Source: Pseudohalioglobus sediminis (GTDB lineage Bacteria; Pseudomonadota; Gammaproteobacteria; Pseudomonadales; Halieaceae). From it: a DNA stretch of 64,000 bases. The stretch spans positions 62,001 through 126,000 of the forward strand of contig NZ_VTUX01000007.1 in the NCBI RefSeq assembly GCF_008370495.1, read 5' to 3'. The position numbers and the translations under genes were made by a program. Shown in pieces: positions 25,991 through 35,107 of this stretch. The notes under the pieces are model-generated. The model searched no databases. It was given only the letters and a program-made list of their open reading frames with translations, and was not told the origin of the DNA. The stretch's first letter is position 1; every line of letters begins with the position of its first letter.

Positions 25991-27533
25991 CTCCGCCCTC
26001 CTCTGTACGATAGTTGTATATCTCTCCCGCCTTTACCCGGGCCATGAACTCGTTGATCTCACGCTTTATTTCCGGCGCGTAGAAGTACAGGCCGAGAATA
26101 TTGGGCACGGAAATCAGGAACACCATGGCGTCAGAGAAATCCAGCACCGCCTTCAGCTGGATCATACAGCCCAGCGCCAGGAAACCGCAGAACATCAACT
26201 TGAACAGGTTCTCACTCACCGGGTGCTCGCTGAACAGGTAGGTCCAGGCCTTGAGCCCATAGTAGGACCAGGCAATCGCCGTGGAAAAGGCAAACAGCAG
26301 CGCGGCAATGGCCAATGGGTAAGGTGCCCAGCTGACGTGGTGTTCAAACGCCGCCGAGGTCAGGGCGATGCCTTCCAGCCCCTGGTCCATCAGCCCCGCG
26401 GGGTAGGCCGTGACCACGATAACCAGCGAGCTCAGCGTACAGATCACCACCGTATCGATAAACGGCTCCAGCAGGGACACAAACCCCTCAGACGCTGGAT
26501 GATCCGTTTGCACCGCCGAGTGGGCAATGGGCGCAGACCCCAACCCCGCCTCATTCGAGAACAGGGCGCGTTGAAACCCCACAATGATGGCACCGACCAT
26601 GCCGCCAGTGGCGCTCTCTACACTGAAGGCACTGCTGATGATCAGGTTGATCGCGGCCGGAATATGCTGCGCACTCATGGCGATGATCACCAGCGCAGAA
26701 CAGGCGTAGAGCACAGCCATCAGCGGCACAATCTTGCCGGCCACGGCCGCGATAGAGCGAATGCCGCCAATGATGACCGCGCCGACCAGCGAGGCAATGG
26801 CCAGGCCAAACAGCCAGCCGCGCTCGGCGAAAAAGCTGTCTTCGCCGCCGGTGATAGTGACGAACTGAACATAGGCCTGGTTGGACTGGAACATGTTGCC
26901 GATACCCAGGCAACCGATCACCAGCGCCAGGGCATAGAACTTGCCCAGGCCCTTGCCCAGACGCGGGAAACCCCTTTTGACCAGGTAGTGTTCCAGGTAG
27001 TACATCGGTCCACCCGAAACCGAGCCGTCAGGATTATGCTTGCGGTATTTCACCCCGAGGGTGCACTCGACCAGCTTGGTCGACATGGACAGAAAACCCG
27101 CCACGATGAGCCAGAACGCGGCACCCGGACCGCCGATGACAATCGCCACCGCCACCCCCCCGATATTGCCAACACCAACCGTACCGGAAACGGCCGTGGC
27201 CACCGCCTTGAAGTGAGAAATCTCGCCCGGTGCCGAGACATCATGATAGTCACCGCGCACGAGGCGAAAGGCCAGGGCGAAACCACGGATGTTGATAAAG
27301 CCAAGGTAAAGCGTGAAGAAACTGGCCGCGACCGCCAGCCACAGCACGATCCAGGGGACCTGGTAACCGAACAGCGACAACTTGTAGAACACGAACGCCG
27401 AGAGCGAGGCCGTGATCGGCGCCATGAATGACTCCACCGCCTGGTCCAGGCCGGCAGCCACCGGGTTGCTGCATAACAGCAATAAAGTGATGACCGAGAG
27501 CAGTGCGGCAGGCCGGGTTTTCAGTTTATTCAT
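25968..27533 (-). CDS. Sodium:alanine (AGCS family) symporter
   Basis: A 521-residue inner-membrane transporter with an N-terminal signal-like helix and about ten further membrane segments. AGCS signatures are SGTVGVGNIGGVAVAIVIGG near residue 114, SGGPMYYLEHYL near 173, ALFSNEAGLGSAPIAHSA near 325 and AWSYYGLKAWTYLF near 435. It takes up alanine, glycine or related neutral amino acids with Na+. Substrate choice within AGCS cannot be read from sequence. Its 3' end overlaps the SnoaL-like gene. Confidence 0.93.
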   Translation of the reverse strand: MNKLKTRPAALLSVITLLLLCSNPVAAGLDQAVESFMAPITASLSAFVFYKLSLFGYQVPWIVLWLAVAASFFTLYLGFINIRGFALAFRLVRGDYHDVSAPGEISHFKAVATAVSGTVGVGNIGGVAVAIVIGGPGAAFWLIVAGFLSMSTKLVECTLGVKYRKHNPDGSVSGGPMYYLEHYLVKRGFPRLGKGLGKFYALALVIGCLGIGNMFQSNQAYVQFVTITGGEDSFFAERGWLFGLAIASLVGAVIIGGIRSIAAVAGKIVPLMAVLYACSALVIIAMSAQHIPAAINLIISSAFSVESATGGMVGAIIVGFQRALFSNEAGLGSAPIAHSAVQTDHPASEGFVSLLEPFIDTVVICTLSSLVIVVTAYPAGLMDQGLEGIALTSAAFEHHVSWAPYPLAIAALLFAFSTAIAWSYYGLKAWTYLFSEHPVSENLFKLMFCGFLALGCMIQLKAVLDFSDAMVFLISVPNILGLYFYAPEIKREINEFMARVKAGEIYNYRTEEGGDVPGTPD

Positions 27534-27581
27534 CAGCTATCTCTCGTCTGGCCACGGTGGCACATCAATGGCATAGCCCGC

Positions 27582-28598
27582 TCAACCCATCGGATAACGA
27601 ACCTCCCGGCTTACCTCGTCAATGCGCTGCAGGGTTTCCGCGGACAGTGTCACATCCGCCGCCGCCAGCAACTCGTCTACCTGTTCCACCGTGGTAGCCC
27701 CGACTATGGTGGAGGCCACAAAATCGTGTTGTTTGCTCCAGGCCACAGCGAGGGTGACGGGCGACAGGCCAACATCCCTGGCAATAGCCTGGAAACGCCG
27801 GGTCGACTCCTCGGCGAGGGGGTTGATAAAACGTTTGACCATATTGCGCTGGCGCTCGTCGCCAGTGAGGTAGTTGGTGAAACGCGCGCCCCCCGGTGTC
27901 GCCCCGTCGTTATACTTGCCGCTGAGTACACCACCGGCCAGCGGCGAATACGGCAGCAGGCTGACACCCTCCTGGCGGCAAACCTGTGCCAGTTCGTCCT
28001 CAAACCGGCGATTGTTCAGGCTGAAGTTGTTCTGGATCGTCTCATAGCGTGGCAGCCCATGACTGTCGGCCATCCACAGGCTTTTTGTCAGCCCCCAGCT
28101 GGTCTCGTTACTGCAGCCGAGCACACGCACCTTGCCGGCGGCTACCAGTTCCTCCAGCGCACGCAGGGTCTCTTCATAGTAGTAGCCGTGATCCGGCCAG
28201 TGCGTCTGGTACAGGTCGATGTAATCCGTATCCAGTCGGCGCAGGCTGCCCTCGATCGCGCGCATTATGTGGTGACGGTCCAGGCCTGATTTACTGGCGC
28301 GAACCGGAGGAGTGATCCAGCCGTGCGCCGGGCCCGCTACCTTGCTGGCAAGAATAATGGCGTCACGCGACTTGCTCTTCATCCAGCGACCGAAGATTTC
28401 CTCGGTCAGCCCCATGTACCGCTCGTGCGGGGGAACCGGATACACCTCCGCCGTATCGTAGAAGTCCACCCCGGCGTCGAAGGCCTTGTCGAGTATGGCA
28501 AAGGCCGTCTTCTCGTCGGCCTGGCTGCCAAAGGTCATGGTGCCCATACAGATGTCAGTGACCACAATGCCGCTGCGCCCCAGGCGATTCTTATTCAT
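27582..28598 (-). CDS. Aldo/keto reductase, Tas-like
   Basis: A 338-residue NADPH-dependent (alpha/beta)8 reductase. The catalytic tetrad is visible: Asp and Tyr in DFYDTAEVYP near residue 50, Lys in ILASKVAG and His in LYQTHWPDH. The cofactor loop near the C-terminus is VASTIVGATTVEQVDE. The overall pattern, including LGRSGIVVTDICMGTMTFG at the start, matches the E. coli Tas subgroup. It reduces carbonyl compounds; the physiological substrate is unknown. Its own promoter should lie in the 266-base gap before the DUF1295 gene, where I see no further gene. Confidence 0.92.
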   Translation of the reverse strand: MNKNRLGRSGIVVTDICMGTMTFGSQADEKTAFAILDKAFDAGVDFYDTAEVYPVPPHERYMGLTEEIFGRWMKSKSRDAIILASKVAGPAHGWITPPVRASKSGLDRHHIMRAIEGSLRRLDTDYIDLYQTHWPDHGYYYEETLRALEELVAAGKVRVLGCSNETSWGLTKSLWMADSHGLPRYETIQNNFSLNNRRFEDELAQVCRQEGVSLLPYSPLAGGVLSGKYNDGATPGGARFTNYLTGDERQRNMVKRFINPLAEESTRRFQAIARDVGLSPVTLAVAWSKQHDFVASTIVGATTVEQVDELLAAADVTLSAETLQRIDEVSREVRYPMG

Positions 28599-28864
28599 AG
28601 GATGAGAGTCCGTTCAGGATGATTCAAGTTCCCGGCCACGCAGGACCAGCACAGGTTTTTTACCCACGCGTCTGCCCCGAACATAACTTGTGACGTCACC
28701 ACATGCAACGGCAGCGGCAGCCTGGCAGGCGATGAGCAAGCCTGGTAAGACCTGTCAGTTGAGTGGGCCAGGGGGCTCTTTTGCAAAATTTGTCCACGGT
28801 CCGAAGTCAGCACAACAATGGCAAGCTTGACCCGGTTGGTGCCAACACCCAACGAACAGGTACT

Positions 28865-29704
28865 TCAGGGGCGCGGGAACAGCACCGGCGTGGTGTCGAG
28901 GTATTGTTGGTAGCCTGCGTCATCTCCCCACTTTTGCCTGGCCTTTTTTTCCAGCAAAGGGATGCCGCTGACCCGTGTCAGCAGCAGGAACACGAACACC
29001 GGCGACACCAGCGTCACCAGCTGCCAACCCTGCAATGCGGGTAGCGCGAGCATGGCTACGCCGGACCATAGCATGATCTCACCGAGATAATTGGGGTGGC
29101 GTGAATACCGCCACAAACCTGTGCATATAAACTGGCCACTGCCGTGTTTACGGCGCAAGCGCCGCTTCTGCGCGTCGGCCACGACCTCGATAACAAACCC
29201 ACTCAGCCACAGGCCCGCGCCCACGATATCCAAAGGGGTCAGTGGCGCGCTTTGTTTGCCGCTCATGGCAGCCAATGCACAACCGGCAGTCACCAGTACC
29301 CATAAGCCCTGCAGACTCCAGGTGAGGAAAAACCGCAGCGGCACCGGTTTTATCGCATCGAAGCGCGAATCGGAGCCGTCTGCCAGTATGCGGGAAAACA
29401 GGAAGGTGCCGAGCCGGATCGCCCATACCAGCACGCAGGTTGCCAGCAGTAGTGATCGCGCATCCATAGCGCCGGTGAGCCACAGGGCCAGCAGCGTGGC
29501 ACCGATAAAGCCGAGGCTGCCGGTGAGGTCGTAGAAACGCTCTGTCTGCAGCAGGTAGGCGGGCACAAAAGCCGCCCACTGCAGAGCAAACGCGAGCAGG
29601 GCACACCAGGCAAACACGGGCAGGGCGCCAGCCCAGGTGCCCTGCTGACTGCCGGCCAGGGTCAACAACAGGGCCAGCAGGTAAACGCCGGTCAGGGCAC
29701 GCAT
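28865..29704 (-). CDS. DUF1295 membrane protein, steroid 5-alpha-reductase-like
   Basis: A 279-residue polytopic protein with about seven helices. The C-terminal DUF1295 motif LWRYSRHPNYLGEIMLWSG is complete; this is the NADPH/substrate region shared with steroid 5-alpha-reductases and isoprenylcysteine methyltransferases. Bacterial members are mostly uncharacterised lipid or steroid modifying proteins. The gene is followed by the aldo/keto reductase and preceded by the antiporter operon, all on the minus strand but with gaps. Confidence 0.88.
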   Translation of the reverse strand: MRALTGVYLLALLLTLAGSQQGTWAGALPVFAWCALLAFALQWAAFVPAYLLQTERFYDLTGSLGFIGATLLALWLTGAMDARSLLLATCVLVWAIRLGTFLFSRILADGSDSRFDAIKPVPLRFFLTWSLQGLWVLVTAGCALAAMSGKQSAPLTPLDIVGAGLWLSGFVIEVVADAQKRRLRRKHGSGQFICTGLWRYSRHPNYLGEIMLWSGVAMLALPALQGWQLVTLVSPVFVFLLLTRVSGIPLLEKKARQKWGDDAGYQQYLDTTPVLFPRP

Positions 29705-29779
29705 GCAGGTAAGCTGCCAGTCGTCGTCAGCGCGCAGCCTGGCAACATGGCCGGCACGGAAAGCTGAAGCAAGATGACA

Positions 29780-31510
29780 TCACAGGTAGTACAACAACAC
29801 ATAGATCGACAACAGCACGGCGATCCAGAGCGCGGTCGTACCGGTGGCCCAGGAGCGGGCAAAGACGGCGCGCTCCTGGCTGTCGGCGGTATGCGGCTGG
29901 CCGAGATAACGAGCGGTCATGCGCCCGGCAAACTGCCTGGCCCGCTCCCGGGTGCGGTCGAACATCGCGCCCAGGGCATCGAGCCCGCGCAGGACCCACC
30001 GCAGCAGCACCATGCCGGCACGACGCCACAACCAGTCCACGTCGAGGCTGATAGTTTGCGTGCGTTTCATCAGCGGCAGCAACACAAAGAAAGCGAGTCC
30101 CGAGAACAACAATAGCTGGAGATAGAAAAGTACTTTACCCGCCTTGTAGGGCACGTACTCCACCGGATACGGCAGCAGGTCGTAGAGCAATTCCGGGTAC
30201 ACGCCAAGCAGGATACACAGGCCGGCAAACAGCACCATGGCCAGGCCCATATTCCAGGGCGCATCCTTGGGGCGCAGGCCGGAGTCGCGCTGGAAAAACA
30301 CGAACCAGGGAAACTTGATGCCCGCATGCAGGAAGACACCCGCTGAGGCCGCGGTCAGCAGCATGTATACCACCACCAGGCTCTCGTCGATGGCGGCCTG
30401 CGAGATCATGCTCTTGGTCGTAAAGCCCGAAGTGAGCGGAAAGCTGGAGATCGCCAGGGCGCCGATTATGCCGCAGACCGTGGTCAGTGGCATGGTCCGA
30501 AACAGCCCTCCGAGTTCCGAACACTTGTGTTTACCGGTGCGGTAGATCACCACGCCGGCGCTCATGAACAACAGTGCCTTGTAGATAATGTGCGCGAAGG
30601 CATGCGCCGCAGCGCCGTTCAGCGCCATCTGTGTGCCGATGCCCACGGCGCAAACCATAAAGCCCACCTGGTTGACGATAGAATAGGCGAGGATGCGTCG
30701 CGCGTCGTTTTCCAGCAGCGCATAAATGATGCCGTACATCACCATGAACAGGCCCACACCCACCAGTACCGGCTCGCCCGGGAACAGCAGGATGAGCGCC
30801 AGCACCGCGGTCTTGGTTGTGAACGCCGAGAGGAAGACCGATCCGGTGGCGCTGGACTCGGGGTAGGCATCCGCCAACCACGCCGACACCGGGGGCGCTG
30901 CAGCATTAATCAGGATACCGATGAGAATCATCCAGGTGCTAAAGTCATGGGCCAGCATGGGCTGTATCTGGATGGATCCGGTGCCAACCACTACACCTTC
31001 TATGCCCACCTTTAATACAACTCCGCCAAGCAGGTGCATGATCGCGTAGCGTATCCCGGCAGCGCGCGCGGCCGCTGTGCCGCCGCACCAGACCACCACT
31101 GTGGAAAACAGCGCCATCAGTTCCCAGTACAGGAACAGGGTGATGAGGTCGCCGGCAAAGCAGACGCCCACCGCGCCTGCGGCATAGGCAAATGCCGCTG
31201 CGAGTTCGTACCAGCGCGCGAGTCGATAGGCATACAGGCCACCGACAAAGACCATGATCGCGAACACCGTGGCGAACAGCCGCCGCAGTGGCGAGCCCTC
31301 AACCGGTTCGATCTGGTAGGAGAGGAACTTCACCGTGCCCTGCACGCCGTCCGGCACCTGCCACACGGCCCAGAGCGTGATCAGGGGCGCCAGCAGCACC
31401 ACTGCCGTGCGCGCATGGCCCCGGGTCAGCCCGATCAGCACAGCCGCGAGCAACAGGATCAGCGCCGGCGAGAGCATTTCAAGCGCCATCAGTATGCTCC
31501 CCGGTTTCAC
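29780..31510 (-). CDS. Mrp/Mnh antiporter subunit D-like, third copy (NuoL/M family)
   Basis: A 576-residue proton-pumping-type membrane protein with about 14 helices. It has the helix-broken glutamate segment LYWELMALFSTVVVW near residue 125, LLENDARRILAYSIVNQVGF near 265 and a long C-terminal extension. It is the last gene of the antiporter operon and overlaps the small 2-TM gene by 32 bases. It diverges from the other two D-type subunits and may stand in for the channel half that MrpA usually supplies. Confidence 0.85.
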   Translation of the reverse strand: MKPGSILMALEMLSPALILLLAAVLIGLTRGHARTAVVLLAPLITLWAVWQVPDGVQGTVKFLSYQIEPVEGSPLRRLFATVFAIMVFVGGLYAYRLARWYELAAAFAYAAGAVGVCFAGDLITLFLYWELMALFSTVVVWCGGTAAARAAGIRYAIMHLLGGVVLKVGIEGVVVGTGSIQIQPMLAHDFSTWMILIGILINAAAPPVSAWLADAYPESSATGSVFLSAFTTKTAVLALILLFPGEPVLVGVGLFMVMYGIIYALLENDARRILAYSIVNQVGFMVCAVGIGTQMALNGAAAHAFAHIIYKALLFMSAGVVIYRTGKHKCSELGGLFRTMPLTTVCGIIGALAISSFPLTSGFTTKSMISQAAIDESLVVVYMLLTAASAGVFLHAGIKFPWFVFFQRDSGLRPKDAPWNMGLAMVLFAGLCILLGVYPELLYDLLPYPVEYVPYKAGKVLFYLQLLLFSGLAFFVLLPLMKRTQTISLDVDWLWRRAGMVLLRWVLRGLDALGAMFDRTRERARQFAGRMTARYLGQPHTADSQERAVFARSWATGTTALWIAVLLSIYVLLYYL

Positions 31511-31790
31511 TCTGGGCCATTTCGTCCAGGGTGTCTGCCTTGCTGTAATAGTCGTCCGGGCGCTTGAGCAATACGCCCAGCGCCTTGGCTACCAACACCA
31601 TCAACAGGCAGCTGGCAAAACCGTAGACCGCGCCAAAGCCGAACCAGTCATCCACGCTGAAGTAACCCTTGATAGGCACCACGAACTCGGCCAGCACCAC
31701 CAGCGCCAGCACCGCGATAAAACCGATCCAGAGCTTGCGGATCGTCGCCGGCCTGACCAGCCAGTGCAGTTGTTCGTCGACGTTGCGCAT
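31479..31790 (-). CDS. Small two-helix membrane protein in the antiporter operon
   Basis: A 103-residue protein with two predicted membrane helices (about 19-42 and 48-70) and an acidic C-terminal tail (DYYSKADTLDEMAQSE). It is not recognised as a standard Mrp subunit. It is locked in the operon by overlaps at both ends: one base with the upstream D-type gene and 32 bases with the downstream one. It may be an accessory subunit. Confidence 0.7.
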   Translation of the reverse strand: MRNVDEQLHWLVRPATIRKLWIGFIAVLALVVLAEFVVPIKGYFSVDDWFGFGAVYGFASCLLMVLVAKALGVLLKRPDDYYSKADTLDEMAQSETGEHTDGA

Positions 31791-33256
31791 CAGGTGAGTC
31801 CTCTCACAACCTGGCTTTCGAGTTCAATGACAGGACCATTGAACAGGAAGAAGCCCAGCGTCAGCAGGGCGGTGACACAGAGCGCCAGTACCGCGGCAAA
31901 GGGGGCTTCGCCATGAGGTTTGGCATCCGCTTCTTCCCGTTCAAACCAGGCCATGTACAGGATAGGCAGGAAATACGCCGCGTTGAGCACGGTGCTGGCA
32001 ATTATGGTGAACAGTGCCACCAGGTTTTCCGCCTCGAAGGCGCCGGCGAGGATGTACCACTTGGAGACAAAGCCACCGGTAGGCGGCACGCCGATCATAC
32101 TCAGCGCGCCGATGGAGAAAGCGGCCATGGTCCAGGGCATGCGTCGGCCGATACCGCGCAGCTGGTAAATTTCCGTTTTCTTCGAGGCCACGTAAATAGC
32201 ACCGGCGGCAAAGAACAGGGTGATCTTGCCGAAGGCGTGGGCCACCATATGTATGGCTGCCCCAACCTCTGCGTGTGGCTTGAGAATGGCCGCCGCCATG
32301 ACCACATAGGACAGCTGCGCGATGGTGGAATAGGCCAGCAGCCGCTTGATATTGGTCTGTCGCAGGGCAACCAGGCTCGCCACGATAATGGTGAAAGCCG
32401 CCGGGTACATCAGCCAGGCGGAGCTGGGCGAGGCAAACAGGAACTCAACGCCGAAGATATAGACGATAACCTTGGTGATGGTAAACACACCGGCCTTCAC
32501 CACGGCCACCGCGTGCAATAAAGCGCTCACCGGCGTGGGCGCCACCATGGCCGCCGGCAACCAGCGATGTACCGGCATTACCGCGGCCTTGGCGATACCA
32601 AACACGAACAGCCCCAGCAGCAGCCCCACTTCCGGCTCGGCCACCTTGCCCTCGAGAATACCGCCCAGCACGAAGTCGCCGGTACCGGCGGCGGTATAGA
32701 CCCAGATAATCGCCGGCAGGAACAGGCCGATGGAGGTGCTGAGCAGGATGCCCAGGTAAACCCGCGCTGAGCGCACCGTGGCCGCATCACCCTTGTGTGA
32801 TACCAGCGGGTAGGTCGACAGCGTCAGCGCCTCGTAAAACAGGAACAGGGTGAACAGGTTGCCTGCGAAGGCAACGCCCATGGTGGCGGCCAGTGCCAGC
32901 GCGAAACAGACATAGAAACGGGTCTGGTGCTTTTCGCCGTTGCCGCGCATGTAGCCAATGGAGTACACGGAATTGATCAGCCACAGGCCGGATGCCAGCG
33001 CGGCGAACAACATCCCCAGCGGTTCAACCCTGAAAGCGATGGACAGGCCGGGCATGACCTCACCCACGGTCACCGCCGGGCGACCGTCAGCCATCAGCGT
33101 GGGCAGCATGCCCCAGACCACCCAGATCAACGCCGCGGAAGTTACCAGGGTCATTGTCTCGCGCAGGTTGGGACCAATGCGCCCCGCCAGGGCAATCGCC
33201 AGCGCACCCGCCAGTGGCAGGACGATAGCGACGAGGATGGCAGTTTCCGCGTTCAC
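31790..33256 (-). CDS. Mrp/Mnh antiporter subunit D-like, second copy
   Basis: A 488-residue NuoL/M/N-family protein with the proton-path glutamate in LFLFYEALTLSTYPLVSH near residue 139 and the lysine-bearing segment NIKRLLAYSTIAQLSYVV near 313. KAAVMPVHRWLPAAMVAPTP near 225 is the conserved central loop. It overlaps the upstream mnhD by four bases. Three D-type subunits in one operon is more than the two large channels (A and D) of classical Mrp complexes. Confidence 0.88.
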   Translation of the reverse strand: MNAETAILVAIVLPLAGALAIALAGRIGPNLRETMTLVTSAALIWVVWGMLPTLMADGRPAVTVGEVMPGLSIAFRVEPLGMLFAALASGLWLINSVYSIGYMRGNGEKHQTRFYVCFALALAATMGVAFAGNLFTLFLFYEALTLSTYPLVSHKGDAATVRSARVYLGILLSTSIGLFLPAIIWVYTAAGTGDFVLGGILEGKVAEPEVGLLLGLFVFGIAKAAVMPVHRWLPAAMVAPTPVSALLHAVAVVKAGVFTITKVIVYIFGVEFLFASPSSAWLMYPAAFTIIVASLVALRQTNIKRLLAYSTIAQLSYVVMAAAILKPHAEVGAAIHMVAHAFGKITLFFAAGAIYVASKKTEIYQLRGIGRRMPWTMAAFSIGALSMIGVPPTGGFVSKWYILAGAFEAENLVALFTIIASTVLNAAYFLPILYMAWFEREEADAKPHGEAPFAAVLALCVTALLTLGFFLFNGPVIELESQVVRGLT

Positions 33257-34743
33257 GGCATCCCCCCGAGCAGCGCCGCAGCACTACCTTCAGCCAGGGT
33301 CAGCGGAATGGCGGGCGCCAGGCCAAATGCGATATTCAGCAGTGCCACCAGCCAGGTCATCAGCAACAGTTGCAGCGGCGCTTCGACAATACCTGTCTCC
33401 TCGGTGGCGGGCGCCTGGAAGTAGAGCGTCTCCACGATCCTCCACACATACACCACAGCCATCAGCGAGCTGACCAGGATTACGATGACCAGCGTCCAGC
33501 CCCAGGGCCCCGCATCCAGTGCGGCGGTGATCAGCAGCCACTTGCTGATAAAGCCGGCGGTGCCGGGCACGCCAATCAGGCTCAAGCCACATAGCACCAG
33601 GGCGGCACAGGTCCACGGCATCCGCGCGGCGGCGCCACCAAGCTGGCTCAGGCGCAGGTCGCGGTAGTGGTATGCGAGACACGCCACGGCAAGGAACAAA
33701 CCGCCCTTGGCGAGGGCGTGATTGAACATGTGCATGGCGCCGGCGGTGATACCGGCCTGGCTGACGAAGCTGGCCCCCAGCAGTATGTAGCCGATCTGCG
33801 CCACCGAGGAGGTACCCAGCAGGCGCTTGAGATTGCCCTCGAACATGGCCACCGCGGAGGCCACCAGTATGCCGAGCACCGCCAGCGGCATAGCGAACAT
33901 GGCGAACTGGATGACGTGGTCCGAAAGCTTGTCCTGGAACACCATGGAGTCGAAGCGGATCAGGACATACAGCGCCACCTTGGTGGCACAGGCGGCGAGG
34001 AATACGGTCACCATGTGCGGCGCATGGGTATAGGCATTGGGCAGCCACACATGCAGGGGGAATACGGCCGCCTTCAAGGCCAGTCCGATGGTGATGAACC
34101 CGGCAGCCACCAGTATCGGGTTGAGGTCGACCACATCGCCAATCCGCGCCTGCATGTCGGCGAGATTGAGCGTTCCTGTCATCATGTAGACCAGGCCCAC
34201 ACCGATCAGGTAGAAGGTGGCGCCAATAGTGCCCATGATCAGGTACTTGAATACCGCGGGCAGGGCGCGCCGGTCGGGCCCACCGGCAATCAGGATATAG
34301 CTGGCCAGCGAGGATATCTCCATGAACACGAAGATATTGAAGGCGTCAGCGGACACCACGATACCCGCCAACCCGGCCAGGCCCAGCAGCCAGGCGGCGT
34401 AGAACAGTGGCTGGCGTTCCTCCTCGATCTGTTTATCAACGCTTGGTCTCGCCGCCAGCAGGGCCGCGGCACCGGCACCGGTTACCAGCAACAGCACCAG
34501 CGCGCTGAAGTCGTCCACCGCCAGGGCAATACCATAGGGCGCGGGCCATCCGCCCATGGCATAGGTTTGGGTCTCGCCGCCCAGCACCGCCATGGCCAGC
34601 GCCACGGCGATGGCAAAACTCACCAGCCCGGCAGCGGTGGCACCGGCCCAGGCCAGGCCGCGTGGCTGTAACAGCACTACCAGTGGTGCCGACAACATCG
34701 GCACAACCACCTGCAGCGCGGGGAGATGATCGACAAGATTCAT
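33253..34743 (-). CDS. mnhD: Mrp/Mnh antiporter subunit D
   Basis: A 496-residue antiporter channel subunit. Marks are FNIFVFMEISSLASYILIAG near residue 125 (transport glutamate), KAAVFPLHVWLPNAYTHAP near 216 and NLKRLLGTSSVAQIGYILLG near 307. The ATG at 34743 is used; an upstream extension of the frame overlaps mnhC without homology. It sits four bases after mnhC, the usual C-D pairing, and exchanges Na+ (or K+) for protons as part of the multi-subunit complex. Confidence 0.9.
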   Translation of the reverse strand: MNLVDHLPALQVVVPMLSAPLVVLLQPRGLAWAGATAAGLVSFAIAVALAMAVLGGETQTYAMGGWPAPYGIALAVDDFSALVLLLVTGAGAAALLAARPSVDKQIEEERQPLFYAAWLLGLAGLAGIVVSADAFNIFVFMEISSLASYILIAGGPDRRALPAVFKYLIMGTIGATFYLIGVGLVYMMTGTLNLADMQARIGDVVDLNPILVAAGFITIGLALKAAVFPLHVWLPNAYTHAPHMVTVFLAACATKVALYVLIRFDSMVFQDKLSDHVIQFAMFAMPLAVLGILVASAVAMFEGNLKRLLGTSSVAQIGYILLGASFVSQAGITAGAMHMFNHALAKGGLFLAVACLAYHYRDLRLSQLGGAAARMPWTCAALVLCGLSLIGVPGTAGFISKWLLITAALDAGPWGWTLVIVILVSSLMAVVYVWRIVETLYFQAPATEETGIVEAPLQLLLMTWLVALLNIAFGLAPAIPLTLAEGSAAALLGGMP

Positions 34744-34747
34744 AGTT

Positions 34748-35107
34748 TCAGTCAGCGCCCAGAATCTCGTGTTCTTCGATAGTGCCGTATGCTTCCCGGA
34801 TTCGCACCACAATGGCCAGCCCCAGGGCCAGCGTGGAGACCCCGACAACAATGGCGGTGAGTATCAGTACCTGCGGCAGGGGATTGGAGAAGATCTGGTT
34901 TTCCACACCGGCCTGTATGATCGGGGCCGTGCCACCCTCCACCTTGTCCATGGTGATATACAGCAGGAATACCGCCGACTGGAAAATGGACAGGCCGATC
35001 AGTTTCTTGATCAGGTTATTCTTGCTGATAACCGCATACAAACCCACCATCAGCACCACGGCGAAAACCCAGTAATTGTAATAGCCGAGCAAATCCAGCA
35101 ACTTCAT
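34748..35107 (-). CDS. mnhC: Mrp/Mnh antiporter subunit C (NuoK-like)
   Basis: A 119-residue three-helix protein homologous to NuoK: YAVISKNNLIKKLIGLSIFQ is the conserved first loop and QVLILTAIVVGVSTLALGLA the last helix. The ATG at 35107 overlaps the stop of the B-subunit gene (ATGA) and is preferred to the upstream open frame. Confidence 0.9.
   Translation of the reverse strand: MKLLDLLGYYNYWVFAVVLMVGLYAVISKNNLIKKLIGLSIFQSAVFLLYITMDKVEGGTAPIIQAGVENQIFSNPLPQVLILTAIVVGVSTLALGLAIVVRIREAYGTIEEHEILGAD

Noticed and set aside
26223-27431. Plus-strand frame of 402 codons opposite the AGCS symporter
   Set aside because: Arg/His/Gly-rich antisense translation typical of the complement of a hydrophobic membrane protein; no start signal.
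28595-28852. 85-codon minus-strand frame between DUF1295 and aldo/keto reductase genes
   Set aside because: No ribosome site and no protein-like pattern; more likely promoter DNA of the reductase gene.
33667-34671. Plus-strand frame of 334 codons opposite mnhD
   Set aside because: Same complement effect: His/Gln/Gly-rich, no ribosome site, fully covered by mnhD.
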